64,000 bases of DNA from Dryococelus australis (lineage: Eukaryota > Arthropoda > Insecta > Phasmatodea > Phasmatidae). The notes under the pieces are model-generated. The model made no database searches, was not told where the DNA came from, and saw nothing but the letters and a program-made list of their open reading frames with translations. The translations under genes were made by a program, and so were the position numbers. Below, in pieces: positions 12,419-25,108 of this stretch. Where the stretch lies: NCBI GenBank assembly GCA_029891345.1, contig CM057009.1:87529416-87593415 (forward strand). The letters run 5' to 3'. Position 1 is the stretch's first letter, and each line of letters begins with the position of its first letter.

Positions 12419-14175
12419 AAAGGAATTCACTATCATGCATGGTTTTTCCATTTTCCACTTGTTTGTCATTGATTAATTTTAAATAATTTTTATCAAACAT
12501 ATTTACATAGCGATCTGGTAAGGTAATTTTGTATATGCTGTAAAGAATACAAAAATATTTTTGGCGAATTTAAATTAATATATTTCAAATTCAGTAGCAG
12601 CATACTTTTTGTCTTGTTCGTGATTTTGTAGTTTATTCAATTCATATGAATTATTCAACTTCTTGATAAGTGATTACATTTTGTTTTATTTATAAAGAAA
12701 CAAATTTATTAAGATAAAATTTATAATTTTTTATAAATAAAATGGACTCAATGCTCGAAATGGAAAATAATAACACATGTAAACATTGAAGGTTTTTCAT
12801 CACATAACCACACAAAAGATAAGCATAATAAGGGCTGGCGTCACCAAAAAGGAATAAACTAGGTTCCAGCAAAGCGATTCTTAATCTTATGTGGCGCTTA
12901 AGGATGTTGAGGTGTTTCACCATTATAAAACTCAGTTTTATAAAGGTGTCTTAGCTGGGTGTTGTTTAAAGAAACAAGCTGCAAATATTCTCGTGTTGGT
13001 AGTGGCACATTGTGGTCATATAAGTAAACAAACCAATAAGAATTTATTCAACGAAAGGGAAAAAAAAAACATTTTTCCCTGAAATGTTATGTTTACTTTT
13101 GTTATGAGCATTATGAATCCTAACCAAATGTTCGGTTGATAATATATAGTAAAACATTCATCGTTTGCCTTACAAATAATAAGAATAACATAAAACAGAT
13201 GTCACTGCATATACAAAAATATATGTGTACTCGATTTGTTAAACTAACTATACGTACCAAAATGTAATTATATTAAAGTTATGTTCGTGAATAGATAAGT
13301 TTTTAATTTTCGATGCTGAATTATTACCGTGGAAGTATTGTGCTGCAATTCTATAATGTTTCATAATCGTTTTCATTAATTATCAGTGCCAAGAAGTGCG
13401 ATTTTTCGCAGCATAATTTACGATCTATATTAGGCCTGGGCTGTTTTTTACTTGTCAGAAAATTAAATGTTTTATATTGTATCTATTCGGGTAATGTTTT
13501 AGACTCATTACACATATTTAAGTAACTTTCGTCAAGCATGTATATATAAAATTATTTATAAATATAATACATTAGGTTAATGATGAATATGAAAATGAAA
13601 TTGTTGTCTTGTTTACACACTTATTAAATATTCCCTGAACATAATATGTATTCCGTGTAAAAATCGTATTGCCCTCAAAAACAACACTGGGCCTACATTT
13701 ACTACAGTCTACAAGACCATCCCAAATTGTTCTACTGTAATAGAATTTTTTTTACATACGATATTGCTGCTATGTTTTTTAAAGATTTTGTTTGACTTTA
13801 ATCACTAACCAGAATTTAAATTTCTGAAATTGTGATAGTTTGTTGATAATAACATTGACGATATTCATGTGAAATTTAGAAATGCCCAGTGCCCGAATTT
13901 GAATAAATATGATTATTACATCACACCTGCATGACATCTTTAATTGGCCCCTCATTAACTTTTCTAATTCTAAACAAAGTCGAATGTGTGTAAAACTTGT
14001 ATTGCAAATTTTTCATGTGTAGTAAAACATAGGTGTAAATGCATTATATTATGTCCAGTCTGAAATTATATCAAAGTAATCATATATTATTAGGCCTACA
14101 TATTGTACATACATGCAGTGTAGTGAAGGCAAACATTTTTTTCCCATTTATTTATATGCATACTCAATAAATTCA
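12419..14175. other. AT-rich left interior of the Polinton, no gene recognised
   Basis: About 1.75 kb of very AT-rich sequence inside the inverted repeats. Reading frames at 12,690-13,082 have no recognisable domain. If proteins were encoded here they are no longer identifiable by eye. Confidence 0.5.
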
Positions 14176-14179
14176 TTTT

Positions 14180-14722
<543 letters not shown>

Positions 14723-14739
14723 AGATGGTGAAACTGGCT

Positions 14740-15235
14740 CTAACACATGTAAACAATGTAATAGAAAATATGATAGAAATCAATATGATTTCAATAAAGA
14801 GAAAGTATTATGTGAATGTGGAAAATATGTATCTAAACTATATCTCAAAAAGCAAAAAAATACTACATTACACGTTGCAAATAAGAATCGACATTATGAT
14901 TATTCAATTAAGACATGTATATTATGTAAATAGAATATAATAATGTGGAAAATATGTTTGTAGTGCATATCTCAATGAGCATAGAAATACTACATCACAC
15001 AATGCATTACTAGATATTTTAAATGAAATTCAACATGAAAATAACCCAACAAAGACATGTACAGTATGTAATGAGAATAAACATATAAAACTATTATCTC
15101 ATAATAAAACTACCAAAGATAAACATACAACAATACACAAAAAATGTTTTTATGATAAATATTATCATAAAAGAAGTAAAATATTAAATATCATTAATTA
15201 CAATTTAAACACTATTACAATTGCATTCCTTTAAT
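14740..15235 (+). pseudogene. Polinton Cys/His zinc-finger protein remnant
   Basis: The plus strand shows repeated finger-like words: TCKQCNRKYD, ECGKYVSKLYL, CGKYVCSAYLNEHRNTTSH and TCTVCNENKH, ending in a basic tail with CFYDKYYHKRSK. The CGKYV-x-H-x-NT-x-H pattern recurs. I infer a small DNA- or RNA-binding accessory protein of the Polinton. The specific family was not identified. It is broken. Confidence 0.55.
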
Positions 15236-15316
15236 TATATTAATTTTATATTTCTACATCATCTTTATATTTGTTGAAACCTTTAATAATTTTTTTCTAT
15301 ATAATAAAACAATAAT

Positions 15317-16550
15317 AATGCCAACGTACAATTTAACAGTTGTGTTGGGTGAGAAGAGCGCGAGGGAGGTGATGATTATAGGTAGAGATTTTAAAATTAA
15401 AAATTGGTGGAAGTTATGCAAAGCTAATTTAATTACATCTATTATACCATTTAATATAAATCAACAAAGAAAATGAAACTTTGCAAATTTACCATTTTAT
15501 TGTGCCAATACCAATGAATTATATTCCAAAGATTGAAATGAATTATAAGAAATATTTCCATTCTCTAATAATGCATTGTAAAGCCTAGAAATAAAAGTAA
15601 GCGGGTAACAGAAAGGATAATAAAAATATTCCATTTTAACAGAGGATGATATTGATAATGGATTTTACATGGAGATACTTAAAGAAAGATACAAACTTAT
15701 TAATGATCAAATAAATACAATTGTTTTGAAGTTAAATGATGAATCATATCAAATGAAATATCATTTCACGAAGCACATTTGTTATTATATTGTATCTAGT
15801 TATGGCGATTATAATCCACCAGTAGTATATAATAGCCCAAATGTGCATAAGATGTTTATACAAGCAATGAAAAGGGAAGTAGAAGAGATTGGGGAAATAT
15901 ATTCACAAATTGAACCAATGTACACACTAACAAAAGAAGAAAGAGCGATATATAATAGAGCCAAAAAATGTACTGTATGTGAATGCGAATATACAAAGGA
16001 TAATATAAAAAGTACGTCATCATCTCCATATAACTGGAAAATTCATTAATCCAGAATGTAATAATTGTAACCTACAATAAAAATTACCCAATTTTGTTCC
16101 AATTTATTTCCATAACTTAGCTGGATATTATGCTCATTTATATATTAAAGAGCTATGATATGTTGATAAGAATATTGATTTAATTGCAAATAATAAAGAA
16201 AAGTTTATTACTTTAGAAAAAAAAAACAGAAAATTTAAAAATGAGGTTTATAGACACTTTTAAATGTAAAACAAGTAGTTTAGATAAAGTATCATCTAAT
16301 TTAAGTAAAGAACAAATGAAACATACACAAAAACATTTCAAAATATTAAGTAAATTTAATTATTAGGAAAGGAGTTTATCCATACGATTATACGGATAGC
16401 TGGAAAAAATTTGAAGAAACTGAATTTCCATCAAAGAGTGAATTTTACAATATATTAAATGCATCTGGCATAACTGATGATTTTTATGAACATGCAAATG
16501 CATATGGAACTAATTTAATATGAAAAATACTTTTGGGTAATTCATCAATC
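15317..16550 (+). pseudogene. Polinton DNA polymerase B, N-terminal part remnant
   Basis: Recognisable words in order are: an N-terminal region with IQAMKREVEEIGEIYSQIEP, a C-x2-C zinc motif (AKKCTVCECEYTKDN near 15,960), the NFVPIYFHNLAGYYAHLYIK block (near 16,090-16,155) typical of the exonuclease part of Polinton-type B polymerases, and the KGVYPYDYTDSWKKFEET block (near 16,372-16,425). The palm-domain polymerase motifs are not visible, so only the front half survives. The remnant is a fossil. Confidence 0.82.
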
Positions 16551-16929
16551 ATATAAACATTAATGAAATTCTTAGTATTTAATATTTTTACATATTTTTG
16601 CATATCAAAATTAGACAGCAGTGATATATTCAAAAATTTTTGGCCTACCCCTTTCTGCAACTAAACCACTTCCTGGAATTAAAAATGGTAAGAAAAAAAC
16701 CCCCATGATAGAAACCACTTCCAGATTTCTCTTTAATATTTATTTTTATTTTTAGAAGTGGTAAAGTTAATTAAAAACCTTTTCCTTCTTTTAATTTTTT
16801 CTCTCAAGTTAATCTTTTGTTAAAAATTTATCTATACCCAAATCTCTAAGTTGATCAATAGATATATTAAAACTTAGTTTTGTTATCTTCATTTATAAGT
16901 AAAAATATATATATAATAGTTAATCAATT

Positions 16930-17220
16930 TTAATGCCCCATCCTAATTTTCTTTTAGCAAACATAGTTGAAGCAACAGCCACATATAAATTTTTTCACAG
17001 ATTGGAGTATCTTTATCTTTCATAATCTCCTTGACTTCTTTTTGTAAAATTTTGTCAGCAGCATGTCTAGATTCGAAATCTTTATGGCCTCTGTAAGCAA
17101 TGTCATGTTGTTTGTGGGCTTCATATCATTTATTTATTCCTGTGTCGCCTCTTTCCAGTCTTTCATTCCATTTTGTAAATGGTCCACAATAATTATAGCC
17201 TGGCAAATGTATTTAAGGCA
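16930..17220 (-). pseudogene. Phospholipase A2-like (parvovirus VP1-type) protein remnant
   Basis: Read on the minus strand, the segment contains LPGYNYCGPFTKWNERL, then RGDTGIN, then KQHDIAYRGHKD and ESRHAADKIL. The YxYCGP calcium-loop-like block and the HD dyad in QHDIAY match the PLA2 domain of parvovirus VP1, which Polinton-encoded capsid-associated proteins also carry. It lies between the polymerase and capsid parts on the opposite strand. It is broken. Confidence 0.75.
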
Positions 17221-17489
17221 AATTTAAATTTTTTAACATCCAATTTAATATTCCTTTGCCGTGATGTTCATAATTCCAAATTTATTGTGGAATTACATTT
17301 AATACACTTATTAGATATGGAATTCTTTTGGATTATTAATAACAAGATCAGAAAATTTATTGTTCAACAAATTCATTATGTTCACTTTTTGATTGTAATA
17401 ATTATTTCCAGGATTTTCTTCGCTGTGAATAATTAACAATCTGTCGACCAATTTTCTAACATCGTCCATCTAAACATATTCTATTGGCA

Positions 17490-18010
17490 AACTATTGTAT
17501 TATTTTATGCCTTCTTCAGATCTGCAAGTTCTTGAAGAAAACATTCTTTTGGGTGTATTTGGCTCTGAACTTGAGCAAGATTCTTTTATATGCTGATCAT
17601 AAATTGGTTTAATTATATTTATGTACTTCCAGCTTCTATTCGAGTTTATTTGCTTATTGGGATTACATTCTTGGAATGCTGCATTTGTTGATAATACAAT
17701 GTCTTTGTAATTTTCGTAATCATTCAAGATCTGATTGTCTATTTTTTGTTAACAAATTAGACAGTCCTGCTGTTAATTTATATTCTTCATCGTTAACAAA
17801 TAGTTTATAATAATGTATAATTACTTTTGTATCACCAATGTAAAAATCATGTCCATCTCCTTGTAAACCATATTGTGTTTCAATAACATTTATTCTTTCA
17901 GACATTTCTTTTCCGAGATTTATTGTAGAATCAGACCTGGTACACGTCGAATCAACCAATATACGTGGGAAATCTTTCATGGATATGATGCCCATTTGTT
18001 CTTCCAAATT
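17490..18010 (-). pseudogene. DUF8207-like Polinton protein remnant
   Basis: The minus strand reads DGHDFYIGDTKVIIHYYKLF then NDEEYKLTAGLSNLLTKN, followed by NDYENYKDIVLSTNAAFQ and SNRSWKYINIIKPIY. This layout (strand-strand 'GLW/LSxLLTKK' then 'YENYKxIxxxTNA...' then 'S.SWKW') is that of the small conserved protein annotated as DUF8207 in arthropod Polintons. Its function is unknown to me. Broken, and adjacent to the PLA2-like remnant. Confidence 0.65.
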
Positions 18011-18091
18011 AGGAGATTTATGTACTGAGAATAGTTATCTTTCAAATGTTGTTTGTTATTAAATTTTTATTTTCTTCATTTACTTGTTCTA

Positions 18092-18113
18092 CTTTTTTTT
18101 TTTTTTTTTTTTT
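18092..18113. repeat. Poly-T run
   Basis: About 22 consecutive T between the DUF8207-like and capsid remnants. Confidence 0.9.
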
Positions 18114-18259
18114 ACCAATATTTCGTAATTCATGAATTAATGGTAAATACTTCTTATTTTTCATAATCTGTTTCATGATTCTTTTCATAATTTTTGTATT
18201 TCTCAATAAGTGATTTAACTCGAGAAACTGCCTTTGATGAATCTTTCATTTATATGTAT

Positions 18260-19580
18260 ATTTTTTTTTTTTACTTATAAATGACATACAAGTATCGCGA
18301 GTTTTGAAAGACAAACTTTTCCTCCAGCTAATCAAACTAGGGGGGATTCGAATGTTTACAATAATAGAATTGAATGTGATATTCCTGTAGGGGATTGATT
18401 TTATTTCCCAAACAATGCTTATGTTTTTGAACAATTTAGGTTACTAAAGAGAGATAAAGAAGGAGATGAGACAAAATATGCAAAATTAGATAATATTGAT
18501 GTTTGTGCTAACTTTTTCCTTTTCAGTTTTCTAGAACAGAAATCTCAAAACATGGACATATTATTGAGACTGTTGATAACCCAGGTTTAACTTCAACAAT
18601 GATGAACAATGTGTTAAGATCTCCAAGTGAGCAAAATTATTTAGAATTTACTGGTGTTGATAATAAATATCGAGTAAAATCTGTTTATTGCGATAAAACC
18701 AATGGTATAACCTATCCACTGAGACATCTGTTTCGTTTTATTCGAGATAACAAAGAAATTTGTTGGAAAGGTGGTTATAAAATTTTTGTTTTCGTAATTC
18801 ATCCTATAACAATCGTTTATTTGTTTATCAACCTAAGAAAAGACATGGCTCAGTTGATAGAGATTATGCTGATCCAGGTAAAATTGTTATTCATAAATTG
18901 AAAATTATGTGACCAATTATTGAATACAAATCTAACACAACCATTGCAATTAAAGAAAAAATATACAAACATCCAAAAATAACTATTTAGTTTTAATTAT
19001 TGGCAATATTTAGAAAAAAGGAGTTCCTTCTGGAACAACTGTTTTAATTTTGACATAAGAGATCAGTTTAATTATTTACAATTTGATATGCCTGACTTTG
19101 TAATTGTAGGCTTTGAAACTAATAGAAAAATTGGGTTAAACAGTATGCACATGTTTCTATGTTTGATCATTCTAATGTAAGAAATATTTGTGTTAAGAAT
19201 GGAAGAAATGAGATCTTTCCTAAATAGAATTGGAATATATTTAAAATGGCCTTTGTGATATAGTGTTTCATGCTTATGATGATCTTAGAAATTCAAAATC
19301 AAAACTAGATACTCTCTAGAGAAATAATGAAATTTATAATAAACCAACTGTAAACACTCAAGGTGATATCAATTATTTTTTCATTTTGGGGGCGAAGACC
19401 ATAATTTGTTATTGATTGTTTACATAGAAAAACAACTGCCGTTAAAGATAAAACAAACATAAAAATTATTGTAGATTTTAACAAAGCTGTTGAAGCAGGA
19501 ACAATTTGTAATGTTGTTCTAATTAGTCAAAGGAATCTAACTTATGGTTACTTGAAAGAAAATATTACTGAAGATACATA
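18260..19580 (+). pseudogene. Polinton major capsid protein remnant
   Basis: Plus-strand readings resemble Polinton/adintovirus-type major capsid proteins: an N-terminal ECDIPVGD-like strand with FPNNAYVFEQFRLLKRD, a central LTSTMMNNVLRSPSEQN then YPLRHLFRFIRDNKE, a C-terminal half with MPDFVIVGFETNR (near 19,090-19,128), and a terminal KIIVDFNKAVEAGTICNVV-like block (near 19,465-19,520). The order and spacing match a single-copy capsid gene of ordinary length. It is heavily decayed. Confidence 0.75.
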
Positions 19581-19849
19581 AAATTTTAAAATTAATAAAT
19601 GGAGGATGTAAATGATTTTACAGAAACAACATGTTTCCATAATTTTAAAGAAATTTTTTAGACATTTTGTTATGTTGTTTAAAAGAATAAAAATAATTTT
19701 GTTTAACCTAAATGAGATTTTTCTTTCTCTTACAGTTTCTTCTTTATAAATAAAAATGGAATCGATTGTGTTACCTTGTAGCTTGACTAACATTTTAATA
19801 TGTGACAATGTTTCAAATACCCCGTCCTATAGCTGACATAATGCACCTG

Positions 19850-20012
19850 ACAATCTCAAATAAGTAAAATTTCATCGAAAACTACAAAGCTTACATTTAT
19901 TGCTCAGGAAGCAGTCGTGGTGAGAATGAACTTCGAGAAATAGTTCACGAACTTGAGCAGATAGAAGAAGTGTTTAAAAAGTTAGTAGAGCTTCGAATAT
20001 AAACTATAATGA
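19850..20012 (+). pseudogene. Short open stretch next to right Polinton repeat
   Basis: The frame reads GSSRGENELREIVHELEQIE followed by EVFKKLVELRI and a stop. The Glu/Leu pattern suggests the helical end of a small protein. I do not recognise it. It abuts the inner edge of the right inverted repeat. Confidence 0.35.
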
Positions 20013-20014
20013 AT

Positions 20015-20390
20015 AATGACATAATATTTCATTTGATTTGGCTTAAATTTACATGATATAGGATTCAATTTGGTTGATTTATAGTGCTTGCTTGATAAAT
20101 TAGCATTTCTAGAAAATGTAAAAAAGGTGCTTGAAAAGCGAGATATTGGCTTGATTTTGGCTTAAATCGGGCTGTTTTTAAATTGGCACAAATTCTGTGT
20201 GGCCGTTTGTGGAAAAATCGAAATTTTGCTGGATTTTTGTTTAAATTTGCTTTTTTTTTTTTTTTAGCTTAAATTTGCTTGTTATCATGAATTGAAAAAT
20301 GTTGTTTCTGGAAACATGAAAAAGTTGCTCGAAATAAATTTACTTGATTTTGGCTTTAATTTGTTTCGTTTTTCGATAAAAATATTTAAT
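20015..20390 (-). repeat. Polinton right terminal inverted repeat
   Basis: The reverse complement matches 12,061-12,418. Identity is high over the outer 75 bases and lower inside, with indels. Such divergence between TIRs that start identical indicates an old insertion. Confidence 0.85.
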
Positions 20391-20599
20391 CTTAATACTT
20401 CACTAATTATACACATGTTATGGAGTGAGGTATTAGGGCGACTCACATACCCATCAATTAAGTAAACAAAAATACAAAACACTGAAAATACATGTAAAAC
20501 ACTTTGAATAATACACTTATGAATTTGTGGGAAAGTTGCGGCCCATACCACTAAAGCCCGTATGTAAACCGAATTAAGATGCATACTAACATGTAAGTT

Positions 20600-21350
20600 T
20601 AATTGGTTTTATTTTGTTTCTCACAGAAACAACTTTAAATACAGGTGCCGGGCTTGTCCCGCTGGCAGGGTAGCACTTTATAAATGGCGTGAAGGCCACA
20701 AAAACTTACGAAAAATCATGCCTTCCTTGGCGATGCTAACCAGGGGATGGTGAGGGGTGGAGAGTCTCAGGCATCTAAATGAACAAGAGTTACGGTGATT
20801 AAAAGTCTATTTTAGTTAAATTATTAGCACAAAGGTTGAAGCGTCACCCAAGCGCACGAAACACGACCCTGTCAGTTCGCACGTCCATGGCCTCGAGACA
20901 CGGAGATATGACTGACTGCTCCAGCGTGGCGTGCTGGCCAGGTTGGCGGGCAAGCAAGCCACGTTGACTACTTTCTTACGCACTAAAATTACATTGCACA
21001 CACACATTGCTTACCTGCCTGCAATTGTGGCATAATCAAATACACTATAATAACAATTTAATACACAAGAGTCACTGACTGAAATGAAGTGAGGATGAAA
21101 CACGTGAGGAATGAAAACTACAGAAAAACATGAATAGGTACACTGAAGCCTGCAGGGGCACTTCAAATACTGTAGGGATTTATGTAGTCATGTTGTGTGA
21201 ACAGGAATCCTTGAGCATCTTGTAATTAACAACTCCCTGGTTCACTGGATCTCCTTTCAGTACATGTGCGCGCGGGGCAGATGAGTTTGCTATGACCTTG
21301 CACTAAGTCTTGTTACACCTGCGCTCATGACACGAGCATTGTGCTCGACC
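20600..21350 (+). repeat. Repeat X, copy 3 (diverged)
   Basis: Weak but ordered similarity to copies 1 and 2: GAGTCTCAGGCATCTAA versus TCTCGGGCGGCTAA, ACTGACTGCTCC versus the CTACTGACTTTC block, then GGCGGGC with GCACTAAAATTACATTGCAC. No gene was seen. Confidence 0.5.
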
Positions 21351-21559
21351 TCACTGACCACACTTGTGAAGTAGCAGGTTTCTGTGTAGCTGATGTGGTG
21401 CGCCTCTGAACTGGTGAGCATGAGCGCCTGGTATAGTGATGATCTCTATAGCGGCCACCAACGACGGTGGGCAAACAGGCTTAGGGAGAGTGGATGGCAT
21501 CAGCACCCGTACTGTACTTCCGTTGCATCGTTGAGTGCACACACGCACTGCATGGTCGG

Positions 21560-21950
21560 AACTTTGTGCTATGCGAAACTTACTGTTCGGAGGGGGTACA
21601 CGGCATGTGTCAAAACACTAAGAAAGGTACCACTGTGTAAAAAGACTAACATAAATAAATAACAACATGAAACTAAAACCAAAAAGGGCCTTGAAAATAA
21701 GGGCTGAAAATAAATACACATTCTCAGCACACACTCTGCATTAATGCACTCTCGTGCATTCACACAGAATGCTGGCTCGATTGCAAACAGCTGTCCTCAA
21801 GTGGCGTGGAGGTATATTACAGGTGTTCTAGCTGTCGACGTGGGGAATGGTCTAAGGTGAGACACATGACACACGTCACATTCTCACCCTGGATTTCGGT
21901 ATCTGTTTGTGCATTGGAATGGCATGCTGTGGAGTCACAATACCCCAGTC
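21560..21950 (+). repeat. Partial repeat Z, copy 3
   Basis: It aligns with 9,180-9,475 (TCAAAACACTAAGAAAGG/TAAACAAAGGAAAAACAC, AAGGGCC, TGCATTCACACAGAA, GTGGGGAATGG, GACACATGACACACGTCA). It is non-coding. The ORFs around 21,351-21,763 are on both strands without domains. Confidence 0.5.
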
Positions 21951-22108
21951 CAGTAAGTGAGTGTATGTTCAGGTTTCTACCTAGCCTCTGCTATGTCAGT
22001 CACCTTGTGTGACCTAACTAAGCCATGAGCACAGGGTTCTTTATCACAGGCTTTTCGACCGTGGCCCACCTCAAGAGTCTCGTGGAGAGGATTCGGCCGT
22101 TCTCAGTA

Positions 22109-22312
22109 AAGTGAGCACTTTTTAAGGCCCTTATAATTTTTCCTTTCATCCAATTTCCATTTTCTGCTGCTTTTTAATATAAACATTGCAATGTGACAAA
22201 TAAACACATTGTATACATTTCACCACCATGAAAATGTAATGTCTGAGGCTGCAATAACATATATTTATTAGCGGTCAGTAACTGTTGGGAGGGCCTTAAA
22301 AAGTGCTCACTT
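22109..22312. mobile_element. 204-bp MITE with 23-bp perfect inverted repeats, TA-flanked
   Basis: The left end AAGTGAGCACTTTTTAAGGC is mirrored on the right (GCCTTAAAAAGTGCTCACTT) and both ends are bordered by TA (22,107-22,108 and 22,313-22,314). No coding sequence. TA duplication and short size fit a Tc1/mariner-mobilised non-autonomous element. The perfect TIRs suggest a relatively young copy. Confidence 0.88.
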
Positions 22313-22341
22313 TATCATGAACAGCATATAGTGTGTGTTTG

Positions 22342-22456
<115 letters not shown>

Positions 22457-22819
22457 CTCAGTACTTTTTCCCATTTCTTAGGAAAGCTATTGTTCTTCTA
22501 AATTATTTAGCTTCCGCTGAAACTTGCACGGTTCATTCTATCGTAGTAGTTACACGGGTGTAATGAAAAATAACTTTTTTATAAACTGAATTTTTAGTTT
22601 TACAAGTATTTGTTAAGTTTGTCATCTTGATTACGAGTCCATTTGTTATGTTTTTGTGTGGTTCTGTCACGTTATTGCGTTTCGACTTTCGAGGCGTGTT
22701 GTGTATTCTGTGTTGTTATGGTTGATAGTACTTGAGTAAAAAATAATGTGCATATTAAATGCTTAGTACTTATTCGTAAATGTAATTGGTCAGTCTGTTG
22801 ATGCATTTTTTTATTTGCA

Positions 22820-23375
22820 ATGAGCGGAAGAAACACTGTCAATAGAAGACGTAAGTAGCTTTACATTTTGCAATAACGTGCCGGTATAACCTAATTGTCG
22901 TATGTGGAACAATCATAATTTGATTTATTTTACAGTACTTGCAATTCAGGCGAAGAAGAAACGTCACAGAAACGCAAAAGGAAAGTTCAAGAATCAAGAG
23001 AGGAACGTTTCCGACACTGCTCGATTGAACTCTGATAACGCCAGGTATTGTAATGCATTCTGTATAATGCGGCATTTAAATAAATTTAATTTAAATCGTG
23101 GGTGCCAAAGTGTTTTTTGTAAATATTGTTTGTCTGGTCTGCAAAACTGTAGGATAATTGTTTACTAAAGTATCGTTTAAAAAACTCTAAAGTAATAGGC
23201 ACTATATTTGAGTTTATATTAAAAATGGAACTAATTATTCAACTATTGATTTGAGTAGGTATATATTGTAATTAACAGTTTTCTGGATTTTCTTGTGTTT
23301 TTGTACACGACTTATATTTGTTGTTTCAGAGTACAGACCACCAGTTGTGATGTTATTAATTTTTTAACAATTTAA
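22820..23375 (+). CDS. Putative small spliced gene, three exons, 62 codons, unknown product
   Basis: Exon 1 is 22,820-22,850, starting at ATG after TTGCA and ending at a consensus donor GTAAGT. The intron is 85 nt and ends TTTTACAG. Exon 2 is 22,936-23,044, ending CCAG|GTATTG. A third exon may start at 23,330 after TTGTTTCAG and stop at 23,373-23,375. The frame stays open across both junctions: MSGRNTVNRRLLAIQAKKKR, then a Lys/Arg/Asn-rich basic stretch, then VQTTSCDVINFLTI. The basic amino-terminal half could be nuclear or nucleic-acid binding. I recognise no family. It might be a host gene, the first exons of a longer gene, or part of an unrecognised transposon. Only the donor, acceptor and open frame support it. 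Confidence 0.35.
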
Positions 23376-23746
23376 TAACAGTGTTTGAAGGCTGGGCTAC
23401 ATTTGATTTAGCACATGCAAAGCACAAATTTGAAAGTTATAATTAAAGTAGCACAAGCCCAGAAACAGTGTAACTTCTCAAATTGGTCCCGAAAACAAAA
23501 GTAAATGATCTGGAAATTGTGTGTGCGAGTTGGTAACATTGGTACGGTAATGGTAAAATACTGTTGACAAGTCTGTATTTACTTTATTGCTCATGTTGTG
23601 ATTTGTAATTTTAATGATATCTTAGAGAGTATGCCTAATATAAAATATTATCTTTCCAATTTCCATTAACCTTATGCAAGGAATCTGAGTGAGGCACGTA
23701 GGGTTGCCAACTTTTTCAGATTTGCCATAAGGAATGTGTCAGCTCA
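23376..23746. other. AT-rich stretch, nothing recognised
   Basis: No ORF with domain content and no repeat partner in the window. Confidence 0.4.
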
Positions 23747-24064
23747 AGGGGCTGTGGTGGTGTAGTGGTTAAGTACTCGCCTACCACCTAGGCGAACTGG
23801 TTTGATTCCTGGCAGGTCACTCCAGGATTTTCACATATGGAAATTGTACCAGACGATGATGCTGGCCGACAGATTTTCTTGGGATCTTCTGTTTCCCCCC
23901 GCCCTTACAGTCCGGTTCCGGCACTGCTCCATACCCACCTCTCTTCACCCTTATTGGCTCTCAACACTTCACTGTAAAGAGCCTCCCAAATCTTTCCATT
24001 CCACTCTGACAACTCGACACATCTGATCCCATAAAGGAAAATTACTAAACTTTTTAAAAAAAAA
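23747..24064 (+). mobile_element. tRNA-derived SINE, about 318 bp
   Basis: The head shows a pol III A box (TGGTGTAGTGGTTAAG near 23,758-23,773) and a B box (GGTTTGATTCC at 23,799-23,809) at tRNA-like spacing. A non-tRNA body follows (from about 23,815) and then an A-rich tail (TTTTTAAAAAAAAAC near 24,051-24,065). The acceptor stem does not close, so it is not a functional tRNA gene. It would be transcribed by RNA polymerase III and moved by a LINE. Confidence 0.8.
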
Positions 24065-24624
24065 CAGTTTTAAATACTGCATAAATCAGTGGTAAATGCC
24101 AATCAACATTTTATCTGAACATATACAACAAATAACTATTAGCTGTATGTAGAAAATTCATGTTAAGCCAATTTTATGGCTTCAAATATCAGTTTATCAT
24201 TTATATTATTACAAAATATTCTGCCATTGGGTTAGTGGGGCAGCATAAACATACCTGTAATCGCAGAAGTGCTAAATTACTGACAGTGTTTAACATTCGG
24301 ATTATTTACAAGGAATTCTGAAATATGGGGTATATGACGTCCCATCTTATGATAATTCTTTCAGTCTCAGGATACGGAAAATTATATACAAAATGGGACA
24401 GTTGGCGACCCAAGAGGCACGTAAAGTTACCACTGCAGCATAAGGGCGACAATATTATATTGAATCCAGTAAGGTAGGCCTAAAGTAAATGCACCAAATA
24501 TTCATCATGTTGGTTAAAATAACTTACAGAAATTATAATTTATGTCAAACTTTTTGTTACTTATAAAATGAGGACCTTTTATGCATGCTTTAAATTAATT
24601 TTGTCACGATGCCCTAATTTTAAA

Positions 24625-25108
24625 CACAGTAACAGTCTGAACATGTTAAACCGCTGGTGAGAGCAGAGAATTATTCTTGTGTGCAGATGGTAAGAGGGCG
24701 AGGGTAACTGCCGCCTCTGTAATTTTGGAAAAGGGTGTTACCAAAACCTGTTATGCCAAGATGATGAGTCCAAAAATATTTCTGCTTTCTCAGAGAGAAG
24801 CCCTGCCAGGCCTTTCTTTGGATGGGTCGCCAGATTTCACAGCCCAGGACAGGTCAACCATGAGTGACTGGGCTATAATAGTTATTATGTTGCCATTATA
24901 GTTTTCTGAAACCAAAAATGATACTTCTTTCCTATATACCTGGGTCCCCATGACAAGTCAAACTGAAATTGCTCTTACAATGAATTTATTTTTAAACACA
25001 CAGTGTTCACGGTAACCTAAGATGGTCGAATCCACATGAAATACACATGAGTTTCCTACTCCAGATAATTCTCGTAATCTAAATTTTAACCAAGCGGATT
25101 ACAACTCT
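24625..25108 (+). repeat. Repeat T, copy 1
   Basis: Clear direct-repeat match to 28,100-28,622: GAACATGTTAAACC, AGAGAATTATTCT/AGGGAATTATTCT, CTGTAATTTTGGAAA, CTTCTTTCCTATATACCT, GGTAACCTAAGATGGT and TACTCCAGATAATTCTCGTAA. Insertions distinguish the two copies. It has no recognisable protein and no TIR found. Confidence 0.85.

Noticed and set aside
23747-23820. Functional tRNA gene
   Set aside because: A and B boxes are present but the acceptor stem does not close and a long SINE-type body and A-rich tail follow.
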